Origin: Gnetum montanum
Lineage: Eukaryota > Streptophyta > Gnetopsida > Gnetales > Gnetaceae
Assembly (NCBI GenBank): GCA_015680685.1
Contig: MNCI01009010.1
Location: 18,258-82,257, forward strand
DNA length: 64,000 nt
Reading direction: 5' to 3'
This document shows, one piece after another, positions 49,264-61,168 of this stretch. The first letter of the stretch is position 1. The number at the start of each line of letters is the position of its first letter. The translations under genes were made by a program, and so were the position numbers. A model generated the notes under the pieces. That model was not told where the DNA came from. It worked only from the letters and a program-made list of their open reading frames with translations, and searched no databases.

Positions 49264-50100
49264 GCTTACTATAGACCATATGTTAATGAGACCTTACTAA
49301 TATTGACTACATACCACTAAGGTTGATGGTCTAGCTCCAAAGTGAACTATACCATGGCTAACTAACCAATATTATTAGTCTAATGTTTATTTTCTAGTTT
49401 TTGACATGCCAAATATGTCCATATATACTTAAAATGTTTACTAGTTATCATTGATTGAAGATGTTTTTGCTAGATGCCATTGCTATCGTGCACTACTAGG
49501 AAATGTGTGAAAATTTCATCATGACATATATTGCAATGTTTCGAGTGATTGTCATTGTCACTACCATTAGGAAGAGATAATGTAAGAGAAAGATGAGTAG
49601 GAAATGCAATGAGGAAATTTTCGAAAATGACAAATCATAGTAAGAAATAGCAAGCCATGGTTAGATTGACAATAGATAAGAAGGGTTAGATTAACAATGA
49701 AAACAAAGAACATAAGTATAAAGTAAGTAGATCTAAGAAGCAAAATCTATTTGTAGAAATTGATGAAAGAAAAAACATTTCATCTACCTTTAGAAATCAG
49801 CAAAGCTTTGTCAAGTAAGAACAAGTTTATATCTAGAAATTACTAAGAGATTCATCATGTACAACAATGAGCAAGAGAATGGAAGAGAATACAATGCACT
49901 ATTGATGCTAAGAAAATTAGTGTTGCAAAATATTTATAGGCACAAGAGGTAGGGGTTGGGAAATTTCAAGAATAAATAATTAATAATATATTTTCTAAAA
50001 TCAAGTAGCATGTCCCCACAAAATGGTATAAAAGGTTAACCAATAATTTAAGTTACTAAGAAAGTATTAGAATAATGATCCCGCAAAAGGTACAAAGGGT
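49264..50100. other. AT-rich gap, no gene seen
   Basis: Nothing recognisable. Confidence 0.35.
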
Positions 50101-50225
50101 CACAATGAGGTGTTGGCCTAGTTGTAAAAATTTTGATTTAAAAGCTCCAAGTTATGGGTTCAATTTTGGTGGATAATGCTAAGTTATAAAGTTCTAATTG
50201 GACTATATGTCTTGGGTTGTATCTA
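50101..50225 (+). repeat. tRNA-derived SINE copy
   Basis: CAATGAGGTGTTGGCCTAGT at the start and ATGGGTTCAATTTTGGTGG as the B-box region, then GCTAAGTTATAAAGTTCTAA. It is the same family as 1083-1396; no C-rich tail remains. Confidence 0.65.
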
Positions 50226-51150
50226 AATGAATGAGAATTGGGTTTGGTTAAGATCTCTTCAAATAATGATCTTTAGTAAATGGATTTGTCCATATTTATG
50301 TAAAATGAGTTCAAATCATGAACTCTATTAAGGTGGATTCATCCTAGCCCATTTTGGAATGAGAAAGGGGTATTTCCAAAAAGTGAACTTTTATATCATG
50401 GTTTCTAGTAACAAAGAATAAGCTTACATGCCAAAGAATGGTTCCAAGATAAAATAAAAGAATAAATAAAATAATTCCAAATATCTATTTAATTATCTAA
50501 AATGATTTTCTTACATTATTTTCAAAAATCTTAGAATAACATAAAAATATAAAATTAGTAATTACATAAATAATTAATGATAAAATACTAGTAATAAGCC
50601 ACCACTATCCTTCTAATATGTCCTTTACAAGAAATACCAAACATTAGCAAATACAAAGGCATAATAAATAATATAAGAAACATAAGATGAAAATATTTCC
50701 AAACATGTAATAAGAGCAAGGTCCAAGGCTCAAAAACCTTAAGAAGTATATGACATAATAAAACATGGATACTTAATAAAAGGTTCAAGGATTGAACCTT
50801 ACCAATGCCTAAGGAGTTGTTTCAAGATACACTATACACAAGCTCATGAGCAAATATACCATGATGTACTTATCATAAAATACCAATAAGTAAACAAAGC
50901 GGTCAAGGATTCAAGCCTTAAGATGCATAACTATAAGCATGAGAGAGAGATAATTAGCATACACTAGGATAAAATATTAGCAATAAACAATATATTATTA
51001 ACATAATATATTAAATATTAAATATACCCATATGCTTAAGAACCAAACATAAGAAAATAAATAATAAACCTAAGATAGCAGGTTCGAAACACTAGGGTGT
51101 TACACTTTTAGAGACTAAGCTATGTATGGATGTGTTGCTATAGATAGTAC
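50226..51150. other. AT-rich gap, no gene seen
   Basis: No motif-bearing frame and no recognised repeat. Confidence 0.35.
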
Positions 51151-51157
51151 TTTTGGT

Positions 51158-51325
51158 TTTAACAATGAGGTGTTAGCCTAACAATAAGACTATTGATTTG
51201 GAAACTCTAAGTCATGGATTCAATTCTAGTGGGCAAAGCTAAGTTATAAAGTTCTATGTAGACTATATATCTTGAGGTGTATAATTATTTTTGGTTCCAA
51301 CACCACCAACACCTCTCCCCCATGT
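51158..51325 (+). repeat. tRNA-derived SINE copy with C-rich tail
   Basis: CAATGAGGTGTTAGCCTAAC, then CATGGATTCAATTCTAGTGG, GCTAAGTTATAAAGTTCTAT and ACTATATATCTTGAGGTGTA. It ends TTTTTGGTTCCAACACCACC and continues in a C-rich tail. Confidence 0.68.
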
Positions 51326-51439
51326 TCCTCTAGTACTTTTAATTTTTGGCCAAATTAAAAATGATTAAGAAAGCTAGAGTAATGAGAGCTTGTAAGGAAA
51401 CTTACTTTTAGTTTTTTCTTATAATTTTCTTGTTTGAAC

Positions 51440-51456
51440 ATATATATATATATATA
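51440..51456. repeat. (AT)n microsatellite
   Basis: Alternating A and T for 17 bases. The flanking DNA (51326-52659) holds no recognised gene. 51937-52040 aligns with the SINE-like repeat at 27236-27330. Confidence 0.8.
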
Positions 51457-52659
51457 GTCCATCCATGGATGGAATTTTTTTAAAAGTACTAATAGACATC
51501 ACATTCCTAGAATATGTTCCTTATTTACATGCAATAGCATATTGTTCCTAATTAGGCCTATTTCAAAAGAACAAAATAAAGGGAGGATGTCTCATATTGA
51601 TTAGGTTGTAAGGTCAAAGTACAACTATGGTAAGATAAACAAAAACCTTGACATTAGGCTAGGATATTTGATTTTTGCAATAGGGTTAAAATATATTTCA
51701 AGACCTAGTTATCAAGAATTCAAGGTATTAGAATAGAATGATGCAATCTTTTAGACTCTTGATTTTAGATGTGATTTTCTTTCTTATTCTAACTTTGAAC
51801 TTTCATAATGTTGTGGATTCATCCATGTCACCCTCTCTTCTTCCATGCTTATCAATAAATGTTTCCTACTCATTTTTTGGTAAGGATATTAGAACTTGAA
51901 CTAAAGTATTTTTTTCATGGGAGGATGTCAAATCCCAAAATAATTTGACTATAGGTACACACCAAGGCATATTGCCAATAGGATACATTAGAATAACTAC
52001 AAAATAATATAATAATGCTTCAAGTGTCAGGGTGTTGGACCTTAAAAAAATATATTAATAATGAGAAAATAAAGTTCAAAGTACATTATAAAGTTGGAAA
52101 ATAAGTAGATAATGAATAAGAAAAGAAAAAAATTTCCAATTCTAGGACTATCTGCTTAGGTAAACAACCTTACAATTAATACATATAAAAAAATAAGTAA
52201 AGAAAATTAGTTGTTAGAAGGGAGGAAGATCTCATTCCTAATAAAATTTATATTTCTTTTTAACATCCATGATTGGACTTAAAATAACAAAAGGATTCGA
52301 GATAGATAGTTGTGGCTAAATACTAATATTTGTATCAAAGCAAGAAAGTGGTACCACATGTGGAAGATGTTCATCTTGTTACTTGTTATGGATCTTAAAT
52401 TAAGACTCTTCACCATTGAAAATAGCCTTCTTGTTAACACTAGTTATAGTCTTTAAGTTAATAGTATTCTTGTTAGATAAGGAAAAAATTTCCTTATGAG
52501 CTACTTGTTTAGGCTGCTTAATACTTTCTCTAGTAGAAGTAAAAATATGCATAGGAGCTTTTATCTCCTCTAGATTTTTATCATTGATATTAACTAGATT
52601 TTTCATATCTTCAACTTTAATAAGTGAAACATAGGTACATCCTAAGATGTATAGAAGTT

Positions 52660-52745
52660 TAAAATTGAGTGATACCTAATACAATCGAACCTATGACTTG
52701 GGGTTACTAGGCCAAGACCTATACCACTAGGCTAATACCTTATTA
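52660..52745 (-). repeat. tRNA-derived SINE head
   Basis: On the minus strand AAGGTATTAGCCTAGTGGTA is the A-box region, and CCAAGTCATAGGTTCGATTG is the best-preserved B box in the window (GGTTCGATTG). Only the head is recognised. Confidence 0.65.
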
Positions 52746-54340
52746 AATCCTATACTTGCTCAACTTTACTAAAAAGATCCAAGTCTCTAAAATATCATTC
52801 CAAATGTGGTTGCTTGTTAAGAAATCCTTAAAAGCTTCATGTTTTTTTCTCTTAAGAATAATTGTAGGTGTCCTTGCCCCAACCCAACAATGACTTGTAT
52901 GTTTGAGGTTTTCTTTTTTTATTTACCAAAACATGAAAACCTTATGTTTTTTATTTACCAAAACATGACAACCCTATGCTTTTTTTATTTTCCAAAACAT
53001 GAAAACCCTATGCTTTTTTAATTTGCCAAAACATGACAACCTTGTGTTTTCTTTGGCAAGTTAGGACCCTTCTCTTCTATTTATTTTTGACACCTACGGC
53101 TCATTCTTCACTATGTAGCATTTCATGGTTGTAAAACACACTCATGAGGGGTGAAAATCCTTAAAAATATTTTGTGTTCTTACAATGAACAAAGTCAATT
53201 TTTAGCTTTTTGCTTTACTACTTCTCTGCTTAGTCTAGAATTTGTAGCTTTGTTCCTATACTTCTCGTCTTTTCTTTCTTTCCACTTTCTAATATTTTTT
53301 AGAACCATGAGATTTTTTCATAAACTTAAAAAAATTTCTAGTTTTTCTTGTTTGCATGGAAAGATGAATCTTACTATTTGGAATGTTCTTCCTAGTTGCC
53401 CATTTTTGCAGCTACTTCCTACTTCTTAGTAAGAGACAATGGCCTAACTGAGTACAAATTCTTTTTAAGAAATGATCTCAAATGCTAGATTTAGTGAATC
53501 ACTACATGAATCTACTCATAGGTCTATGTTATGTTCACCACCCAACCCTTGCAGATCTACTTGGCATACTAAAAAATTCCTTAAATGCTTTTTTTAATCA
53601 ATCACTTTTTGAATTGTTGCTAGAACATTATGATGTTTATAATAGGAAACAAACCCTTCTCGTCTGCAAATTATATTTCAATCAAATCCTTGAATTTGAG
53701 GATTCTCTTAAATTCTATACTTGCTTGACTTCACTAAGAAGACCAAGTCTCTAGAACATCATCCCAAACATGATCGCTTATTGAAGAAATCCTTAAAAGC
53801 TTTGTGCTTTTTTTATTAGAAACAATTGCAAGTGTCCTTGCCCCATCCCTACAATGACCTATATTTTTGGGGTTTTCTTTTTTTATTTGCCAAAACATCA
53901 TAGCCTTGTGCTTTTTTGTTAAGTTAGGACCCTCCTCTTCTATTTATTCTTAACACCCATTGCTCATTCTTCACTATGCAGCATTGCATAATAGTAAAAC
54001 ATATTGATCAGAGGTGAAACTCCCTAAAAATGTTTTGTGTTGTTGCAATGAACAAAGTCAATTTTTAACTTTTTGCTTTACTATTTCTCTACTTAGTGTA
54101 AAATTTATAGTGTTGTTCTTACATCTCTAGTCTTTTCTTTCATGCTTCTTTCTGGTCCTTCTCAAACACATGAGATATTTTCATAAAATTAAAAAAATTC
54201 TATTTTTTCTCATTACTTAGAAAGATGAATCTTGCTATTTTGAATGTTCTTCCTTGTCCCCCATTTTTGCAGCTACTTCCTCCTTCTTAGTAAGAGACAA
54301 TTACATAATCAAGTGCAAATTCTTTTAGAAAATAATAGAT
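52740..54340 (+). repeat. Tandem duplication of a roughly 0.95-kb unit
   Basis: 52745-53470 aligns with 53705-54340: TCCAAGTCTCTA, GAAATCCTTAAAAGCTT, GTGTCCTTGCCCCA, ATTCTTCACTATG, TTGCAATGAACAAAGTCAAT-like and GCAGCTACTTCCT all recur in order. About 230 bp between them (53471-53704) occurs once. No protein-coding potential is evident. Confidence 0.8.
52915..53055 (+). repeat. Minisatellite, about 32-bp unit, four copies
   Basis: Each unit reads ATTTRCCAAAACATGAMAAC followed by CYTATGYTTTTT. The second arm of the larger duplication, at about 53880-53920, has only one unit, so this tract expanded or shrank after the duplication. Confidence 0.82.
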
Positions 54341-54433
54341 GAGAAAGTATAGGGTTTAAGGTATGGATCCTCATGTTCACTAGTAATAGGTGGCTTAAGT
54401 GATTAGTCATGAACTTGTTAGGTAAGCGATTAC

Positions 54434-54749
54434 TAGGAAAATAATTAAAATAAAGGATGTACTAAATAATAAAAATAAAAAATCAAAACACAAAATTTAC
54501 ATGGTAAAACCCTTCAATATGAAAGAAACATCCATGAGGCAAGGTACAAAAAATTCCTTTGGGATAACTTGGTGAGTACAAGGCTTCTCTCACTCTCTTT
54601 TATTGCACATAATAATCTCACACTATGCATGTATTTATAGCATAGTCTCTCTTGATTATTTATTTCTTAAACTTAGTGATGCTCAAATTACAAATAGAAA
54701 AGAGTACAAGTTACACATTGAGTTAAATAATAACTCAACTTTATTAACA
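54434..54749 (-). mobile_element. 3' LTR of the copia element
   Basis: Minus-strand start is TGTTAATAAAGTTGAG at 54749. The left edge is placed by alignment with the 5' LTR. Confidence 0.68.
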
Positions 54750-54949
54750 TATCTATAGAATTTCAACTTTTATGAATTTTCCTATGTAGCACTTTACGTT
54801 TTTTAACAACTTGTCTTATGTAATGATATTTGGTGTGAATATGCTTTGTTCTAATGTGATGAATTGGATTCTTGGTTAAACAGATAGCACTTTAATTATC
54901 CCAGAATATTTTAACTTCCTTTTTTTAAAAAAAAAATATCAAACTCACC

Positions 54950-57900
54950 CAATATGTTCTTCCTTGCAAGTTTCTTTAACAACAATATACTTTGCTTTAG
55001 TGGTAGACAATGCTACAATATGCTGTAATTTCACCATCTAACTAATTGGACCTATTATAAGAGTAAAGGTATAACCTACAATGGATATGCTCTTTTCTAA
55101 TGATATTTACTAGGATGAATCATAAATTTGCTAATGGTTTCAATTAGAATAGAAATATATAATCTTGTATATACCATGATATACATAAAAATTCTTATTG
55201 CATTCACAGTAAGGTATACAAGACATGTACTATATTTCTTCCTTTAAATTAGGACATAAATTATGAAGAAAGCTTGAAATAAGTAGTGAAAAAGGTACTT
55301 ACAAGTTTAGCATCTATTATATTAAAATGCACAATTTTTTTTGGATATATTTTTCTTGTGAAAATCGTGGCTTACCATTTCTTCTATCTTTATGTATTTC
55401 TATGCCCAAGATTTGATTCATTGCTCCTAGATCTTTTATATCAAATGTCCTAAATAATTTGGCCTTTAATTGTTTGATTTAAAACATATTTTAACTTGCA
55501 ATAAGCATGTCATCAACTTATAACATCAAAACTAAAAGCATGCCATTAGCACTAATTTTCAAATACATACAGTGGTCATATTCAATTTTTTTTTTGAATT
55601 ATGGCTTAACATAAAATAATCAAACTTCTTGTACCATTTCATAAATAACTGCTTTAGACCATATAATGACTACTTGAGTTTGTAATCCAAATCTTCTTTG
55701 CCTATCTATACAAAATCTTATAGCTATTTCATATATATTTCCTCATCAAAGTAGCCATGTAAGAATGTTGTGTTTACTTCCATGTATTCTAGTTCTATAT
55801 TAAATAAAACAACTGGAGCCAAAAAATATAAACAAAAATTAATGTTACAATTTTTTTCCTGTAAAATCTATACCTTCCTTTTGTAAATAACCTTTTGCTA
55901 CCAATCTCTCTTTATGCTTGTTAATTTCACCATTAGTTATTTTCTTTAATATTTAGATGTATTTATAGCCAATATATTTTCAACCTTTTGGAAGCCCCAC
56001 CAAAACCTATGTTTTATTTTTCTCCAAAGAATTCATCTCTTACTACATTGATTCTTTCCATTTAGAACTAGAATAATCTTTCATACCTTATTGGTATGTA
56101 CTTGGTTCTATTTCATCTGAAAATAATGCAAGTATAACATAATCATCAAATTTTTCAAAAGGAACACACACTTGTGTAGATCTTTTGAAAGACCATACAA
56201 CGGTGTCACTTTTTGCTTCTTCATATAGCCAACTTTATTTGGGTAACTAAAGCTCTTCTCATTATCTATTTGAAGATGATGAAGTGTCCAATTCAACTAG
56301 CTAATTACTATGTACATTTCTCTGTTCTTGTTTAATTGTCACTTCCTATTCAATATTATTAGTAGATTCATGAAAGACTACATATTTGCTAGAGATGGGA
56401 TCCCATAATGTGTACTCCTTAATATTCTCATTATATCCAACAAAGACATACTTTCTAGATTTGGGATCTAATTTTATATGCTAATGTTTTGAAACTAGAG
56501 CATATGCAGTATAACCAAAAAATATAAGAAAAGAATAATTATAAGAATAACCTATCCATATCTCTTTTGGAGTTTTACAATATAGTGTGGTTGCAGGTGA
56601 TTTGTTAACTAAGAAACATGCTATTGAAACAACTTCTATCCAATATACCTAAATCAAATTGGTATTGTTCATCATGATTATTGCCCTTTTAAGAAGAGTC
56701 CTATTCATGCATTTTGTAACTCCACTTTGCTTAGTAGTATAGGTCATAATCTTATGTCTTTTAATCCAAACTCCTCTATAATACTTTTTAAAATTTGTAA
56801 AGTTGAACTCTATTTTGTTATCTATTCTCAAACATTTAATTAATTTACCTATGCTCTTTTCAATCCAAGCTTTAAATTCCTTAAAAAAAAAAAAAAAATG
56901 TCATATTTATTTTTCAAAATATAGACTTAAACTTTCCTAAAATGATCATCAATAAAGTTGATAAAATATAAATGACCTCCACGTGATATACCCTATACAT
57001 TTAAATGTATATAATCAAGAATATCTTTGCTTTCATGTCTTTGTATCTTAGATTTATTTCCTGATTATTTTTCAAAAGCATAATGTTTAAAAATTTTTAA
57101 ATTCAAAGATATAAATTCTGGAAGCAAATTATGTTTCATTGAAATTTGTAATTCTTTCTTACTCACGTGACCTAAACATTAATGTCATAAACAAGAAAAA
57201 TCTCAATTTTCAACAGAAGCTAAATTAGCAAAGTTTCTTTTCATAGCTTACTATAACTTGTAAATATTGTTATAACATTTATTAGCTTTTATCATTACCA
57301 AGACCCCTTTGATAATTTTAAAAATCCTTTTAACACCCTCAAAACCATGATCTTTCAAGTCTAATGCTCTTTAAAAATTTAAACTCTTTTTTAGATCAGA
57401 TATATGTTTTACATCTTCTAGCATTCAAAAAATATCATTAGTCATTTTAATTATAATACTTTCTTTCCCCCATAATTTTATAAGAATAATCATTATCAAG
57501 ATAAGTAACTTCATTATCTTATTATTCATAATTAATAAACCAATCTCTATGTAGACACATGTGATTAGAAGCACTAGACTCTAATAATGAGTCATCATAA
57601 TATTAAATACTAGTGAAAGAAGCAAGAGCTTCTTTCATACCTGAATCCAAAATTATTTAATTTGCTTCTTTGGAATTTTCATCAAATCCCTTGTGTTGAT
57701 TCTCTTGTTTAGTCTAATAGTCTTTTTTAACATGCCCAATTTCATCACAATACCAACATCTTACTTTACTTTTTATACTCTTTGATTGTGATCTTCCCCT
57801 GGATGATTCAATTCTTTTCATTGTTCTTTGTGTTGTCACTAGAGTATTTGAAGCTTTTTCCAAAGTAGAAATAGATGTTTTTAAAATTTATTTCTATAAC

Positions 57901-58420
57901 AAAGCTCTAATAACTTCTTCCAATGATATATCATCTCTTCCATACATTAATGTTGTGACAAGAACACCATATGATAGTGGTAATGATTTTAGTAAGCATA
58001 CTGTCTAATCCTCATTTTCCATTTTAACACCCATACCCAAAAACTTCTTCATATAAGAATTGAAAATATTTAAATGTTCATGGATACGTATACCTTCTTT
58101 TATCTACAATAACTAGAATTTAAACTTAAAGTTAGACATTGTTTAAAGAACATTTTGTCATACACAAAGATTCTAGCTTTATTCATAAATTTACTGTAGA
58201 AGTTGCCCCACTAGCATTGTTCCTCACTTCATCTCCAAGTACATATGCATGATAGCAAAACTCTTTAAATCAATTTCTTTTCATGTTTCATCATCCATGG
58301 TACTAAGGTTCTTGCTCTTGATATCAACAACCTTGTGTAATCCTTGATGCATCAACCAATTATATGCCTTTATATACCATAATCCAAAGTTTCCTCTACC
58401 ATTAAAGTTTTCAATGTTAA
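54950..58420 (-). pseudogene. gag-pol of the copia element
   Basis: Near 57765-57715 the minus strand reads CWYCDEIGHVKKDY, a CCHC zinc knuckle whose last Cys is Tyr. 56831-56649 reads RIDNKIEFNFTNFKKYY and then KQSGVTKCMNRTLLKRA, the copia integrase core (DNxxEF and QNGVAERxNRT equivalents). Near 55530-55505 the RT active site YVDD reads stop-VDDMLI. Stops and shifts occur throughout, so no protein can be made. Confidence 0.83.
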
Positions 58421-58463
58421 ATGATGTAGTTCTTAATGAACTAACCATTCATGGTAATTTCTA

Positions 58464-58481
58464 ACCTTTACTTCAATACCA
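58464..58481 (-). other. Primer-binding site of the copia element
   Basis: The minus strand reads TGGTATTGAAGTAAAGGT near the LTR end, a decayed form of the initiator tRNA-Met site TGGTATCAGAGC. Confidence 0.7.
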
Positions 58482-58486
58482 ATTAT

Positions 58487-58791
58487 TGATAAAACAGTTA
58501 GAATAAAGGATTTATTGAAGAATAAAAATAAAAGAAATCAAAATACATTAGATTTATATAGTGAAGCCCTTCAATGTGAAGGGAAATATCCATAGGTCAA
58601 GGAAAAAGAATTTTATTCCAAATGAATTAGTGAGTACAAGGCATTTCTCACTCTTTACAATTGTACATAATAAGCTCATTATACTTATTTTTATAGCACT
58701 GTATCTATGGATTATCTAGTGCTTAAATTTGGTAATTCCTAGATTATAGGTAGAAGAGAGTACAAGTTACACAGTGAGTTAAAGAATAACA
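58487..58791 (-). mobile_element. 5' LTR of the copia element
   Basis: Ends TTTTATCA on the minus strand at 58487, directly before the primer site. The right edge may lie a few bases further. Confidence 0.68.
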
Positions 58792-58799
58792 TAAATTTA

Positions 58800-60049
58800 T
58801 GTTTATTAGTTTTCCAAAAAGGAAAAGAAAAAGTCCCCAAAAACAAAAAGGGAAATATCATAAAGAGAAGAAAAAAAAAACACAAGATAACTTCTTGTCA
58901 ACTCAATAGAAGTTACTAGATTGAATTACAATTGAGACATCATTACATTCCTAAATAGTTCTTCTAATTTATCATGTTAGCTATATATATTGGAGTCTAC
59001 TTATAGTTGTTCATTTAGGAGGATTTCTAAGTAGTGCAAGGGGTTTCTAAGTAGGAATAGTTGGAGCAAGGGTTTCTAGGTTGGAGTAGTTATAGTTCAC
59101 TAGCAAGGTTTTCTTAGAAAAGAGAAAGAGTTAGTTGCCTAAAAAAATTGAAGATTGTGCAATAACATCATCACAAGGAAGGCTTAAAAAATCTTTACCT
59201 ACAATGGTTGTGATTGTAGTTTTAATCGCAAACTAGGAAAAATATTACTTTCAAAATGACATTGCTAGATGATATTTTATGGTGGAGCAAAAAAATCTTG
59301 CATAGTCAGCATATTCATACTTCAAAGTGATTTTGAGACATCTACATATTTCAAGTCTCAAATAATAAGATCCTGCTCATGCTTTGCTAATTGTTATTCA
59401 TAAATGATAAGGAATAACTATAGATAAATAGTTTGGAATTAAGGGTTCTCTTAATACTATTCAAATAGAAATATATTTTTTACTACTACATTTTTTCAAA
59501 TTTTTTAAATGTTACCTTTTTTTTACCAATTTGTGAACTTGGTTAGGATTAGAATAGAGAATGTACTCTTGAATACTCCATTTATTAAGTTATAGAACTT
59601 CCTCATGAAGCCACATGTAAGAAACTTGTAGAAAGAGCTAAACAATGGAAAAGAGTCAAAGGTGCACATGAAAAGGGTCTTGTAATATACTTGAATGCTA
59701 CCAATGTGGCAATAATTATAGATAAGCAATATTTGAAGAATTTTTTTAAAAAAATTCTAGGCTTATTACATTTCAAAATTAGTAATACTGATGGTGGTAT
59801 TGCAAATAAAAGTATTTCACTATAGGATTGACTACTTTGACTATTTTGATACTTTTGATTTAGTAGAAATATTGGAAGATGAGGGCTCAAAAGATTTTTC
59901 TGTTCTATGGTTCATCAAGTTTTTTGAAAAAATATTGGAGAAGGTAGAAGAGGAAGGCCCTTTGGAGGTGTGGGTTGCCTAGTTAAGAAATCTTTGAAGT
60001 GGTTTATGTAGTTACATAAGATATATGAACATAGATAATATATTTAGAT
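58800..60049. other. AT-rich gap, no gene seen
   Basis: A 63-codon frame at 59791-59982 is rich in Asp, Glu and Phe but matches nothing known. No repeats were recognised. Confidence 0.4.
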
Positions 60050-60287
60050 AAAAATCCATCACCATGATGCTTATGCTTTTCTTTTCTTTTGTTATTTTAC
60101 CCCTAGAGAAGCTACAGTTTACAATAATGTAGGTTTGTCTATAGTGTATTCTTTTTAACATTCACAAATAGATATTGTATAATTTAGAATAGAAAGGATT
60201 ATTTTTTTTATGGACCTTTTAATGCTAGAGTAGCTGACAACAAACAAAAATTATTTAATGGTAGAGTGAAAATAGTGGCATAAACAT

Positions 60288-61168
60288 TGATGACCGGTGA
60301 GGTACCCCTACGCCCAACCATATGAATCACAAGCATTCACGGATGATCCAATTGAATTTTATGGATGGGACTAGTTGTGGCATCTAAATTACTATGCCTT
60401 GATTGCAGTTTGCTATCTTTCCACTTGGACTAGTGGTAGCTTTGTCATGTATGGTTTAGCCCAGAGTGAGGCATATGATTTTTATTATTTTATATTTTAT
60501 CATTCTACGATTAATAATAGGTTGAAACTCAATTTATAATCAATTCAACTAATCTAATTGCTAATTAATAATCAACTACCCTAACATAAGTATCTGATTC
60601 TACTTCTTGTGCACATCCTGAACACATCTAATGCTACTGGGTTACCAAACATTAAGCATTGCTAGGATTACCAAGAGTCATACACGTGTTCGAAGTGATC
60701 GTACCTATGTGCTTAATTAACTAACATGCATGAAAATGTAAATATTAACTAAGTACATGAAAAGTAAATTGCATGGAAAGTAAATATAATCTAAGTCAAA
60801 GTGCTACAATGAATACGAATCAATCTCGATCTTATTGTTGCTCCTGGAATATGTCTAGGTACATTGCCAGTTGAATAAGACTTCATACAACTAACTCAAA
60901 TCCACTCTGTGGGCACTCATTGATTGTTCTCTAAGATTACAAAATAAAACTGCAAGAATTTGGCTACTCTATTAACAAAACTATGAAAAACTATGCAAAA
61001 TTGTTGAAAATCATGAGCCTAAGTGCTATATTTATAGCCTAGCATATATCCCCTGACATCGGATATTCGACATCACATCTTGGATCTGATGTTGGATACC
61101 CGACATCACATCATAACCCTAACATCAGATACCTAACGTCGAAGTTGATGAAAAAATGTGTTTCATCA
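60288..61168 (-). mobile_element. Solo LTR, Athila type, with perfect target duplication
   Basis: 881 bp, left edge TGATGACCGGTGAGGTACCC as in elements A and B, right edge TTTCATCA. The pentamer AACAT flanks both sides (60283-60287 and 61169-61173). No internal sequence remains, so the element was removed by recombination between its LTRs. TATAAA lies at 61036-61031 on the minus strand. It sits inside the endonuclease part of a LINE. Confidence 0.92.
61055..61148 (-). repeat. U3 array of the solo LTR (GACATC words)
   Basis: GACATC or a variant starts at 61055, 61069, 61083 (GATCTG), 61102, 61121 (AACATC) and 61135 (AACGTC). Spacings are 14, 14, 19, 19 and 14. Confidence 0.8.

Larger units (their letters stand above)
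54434..58791 (-). mobile_element. Ty1/copia retrotransposon, full length but decayed
   Basis: About 4.36 kb on the minus strand, with similar LTRs at about 54434-54749 and 58487-58791 (shared GAGTACAAGGC, TCTCACTC, GTACATAATAA, AGAGTACAAGTTACAC). LTR edges are approximate and no target duplication was found. From the 5' LTR: primer site, zinc knuckle of gag, integrase, then RT, the copia order. Confidence 0.82.
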
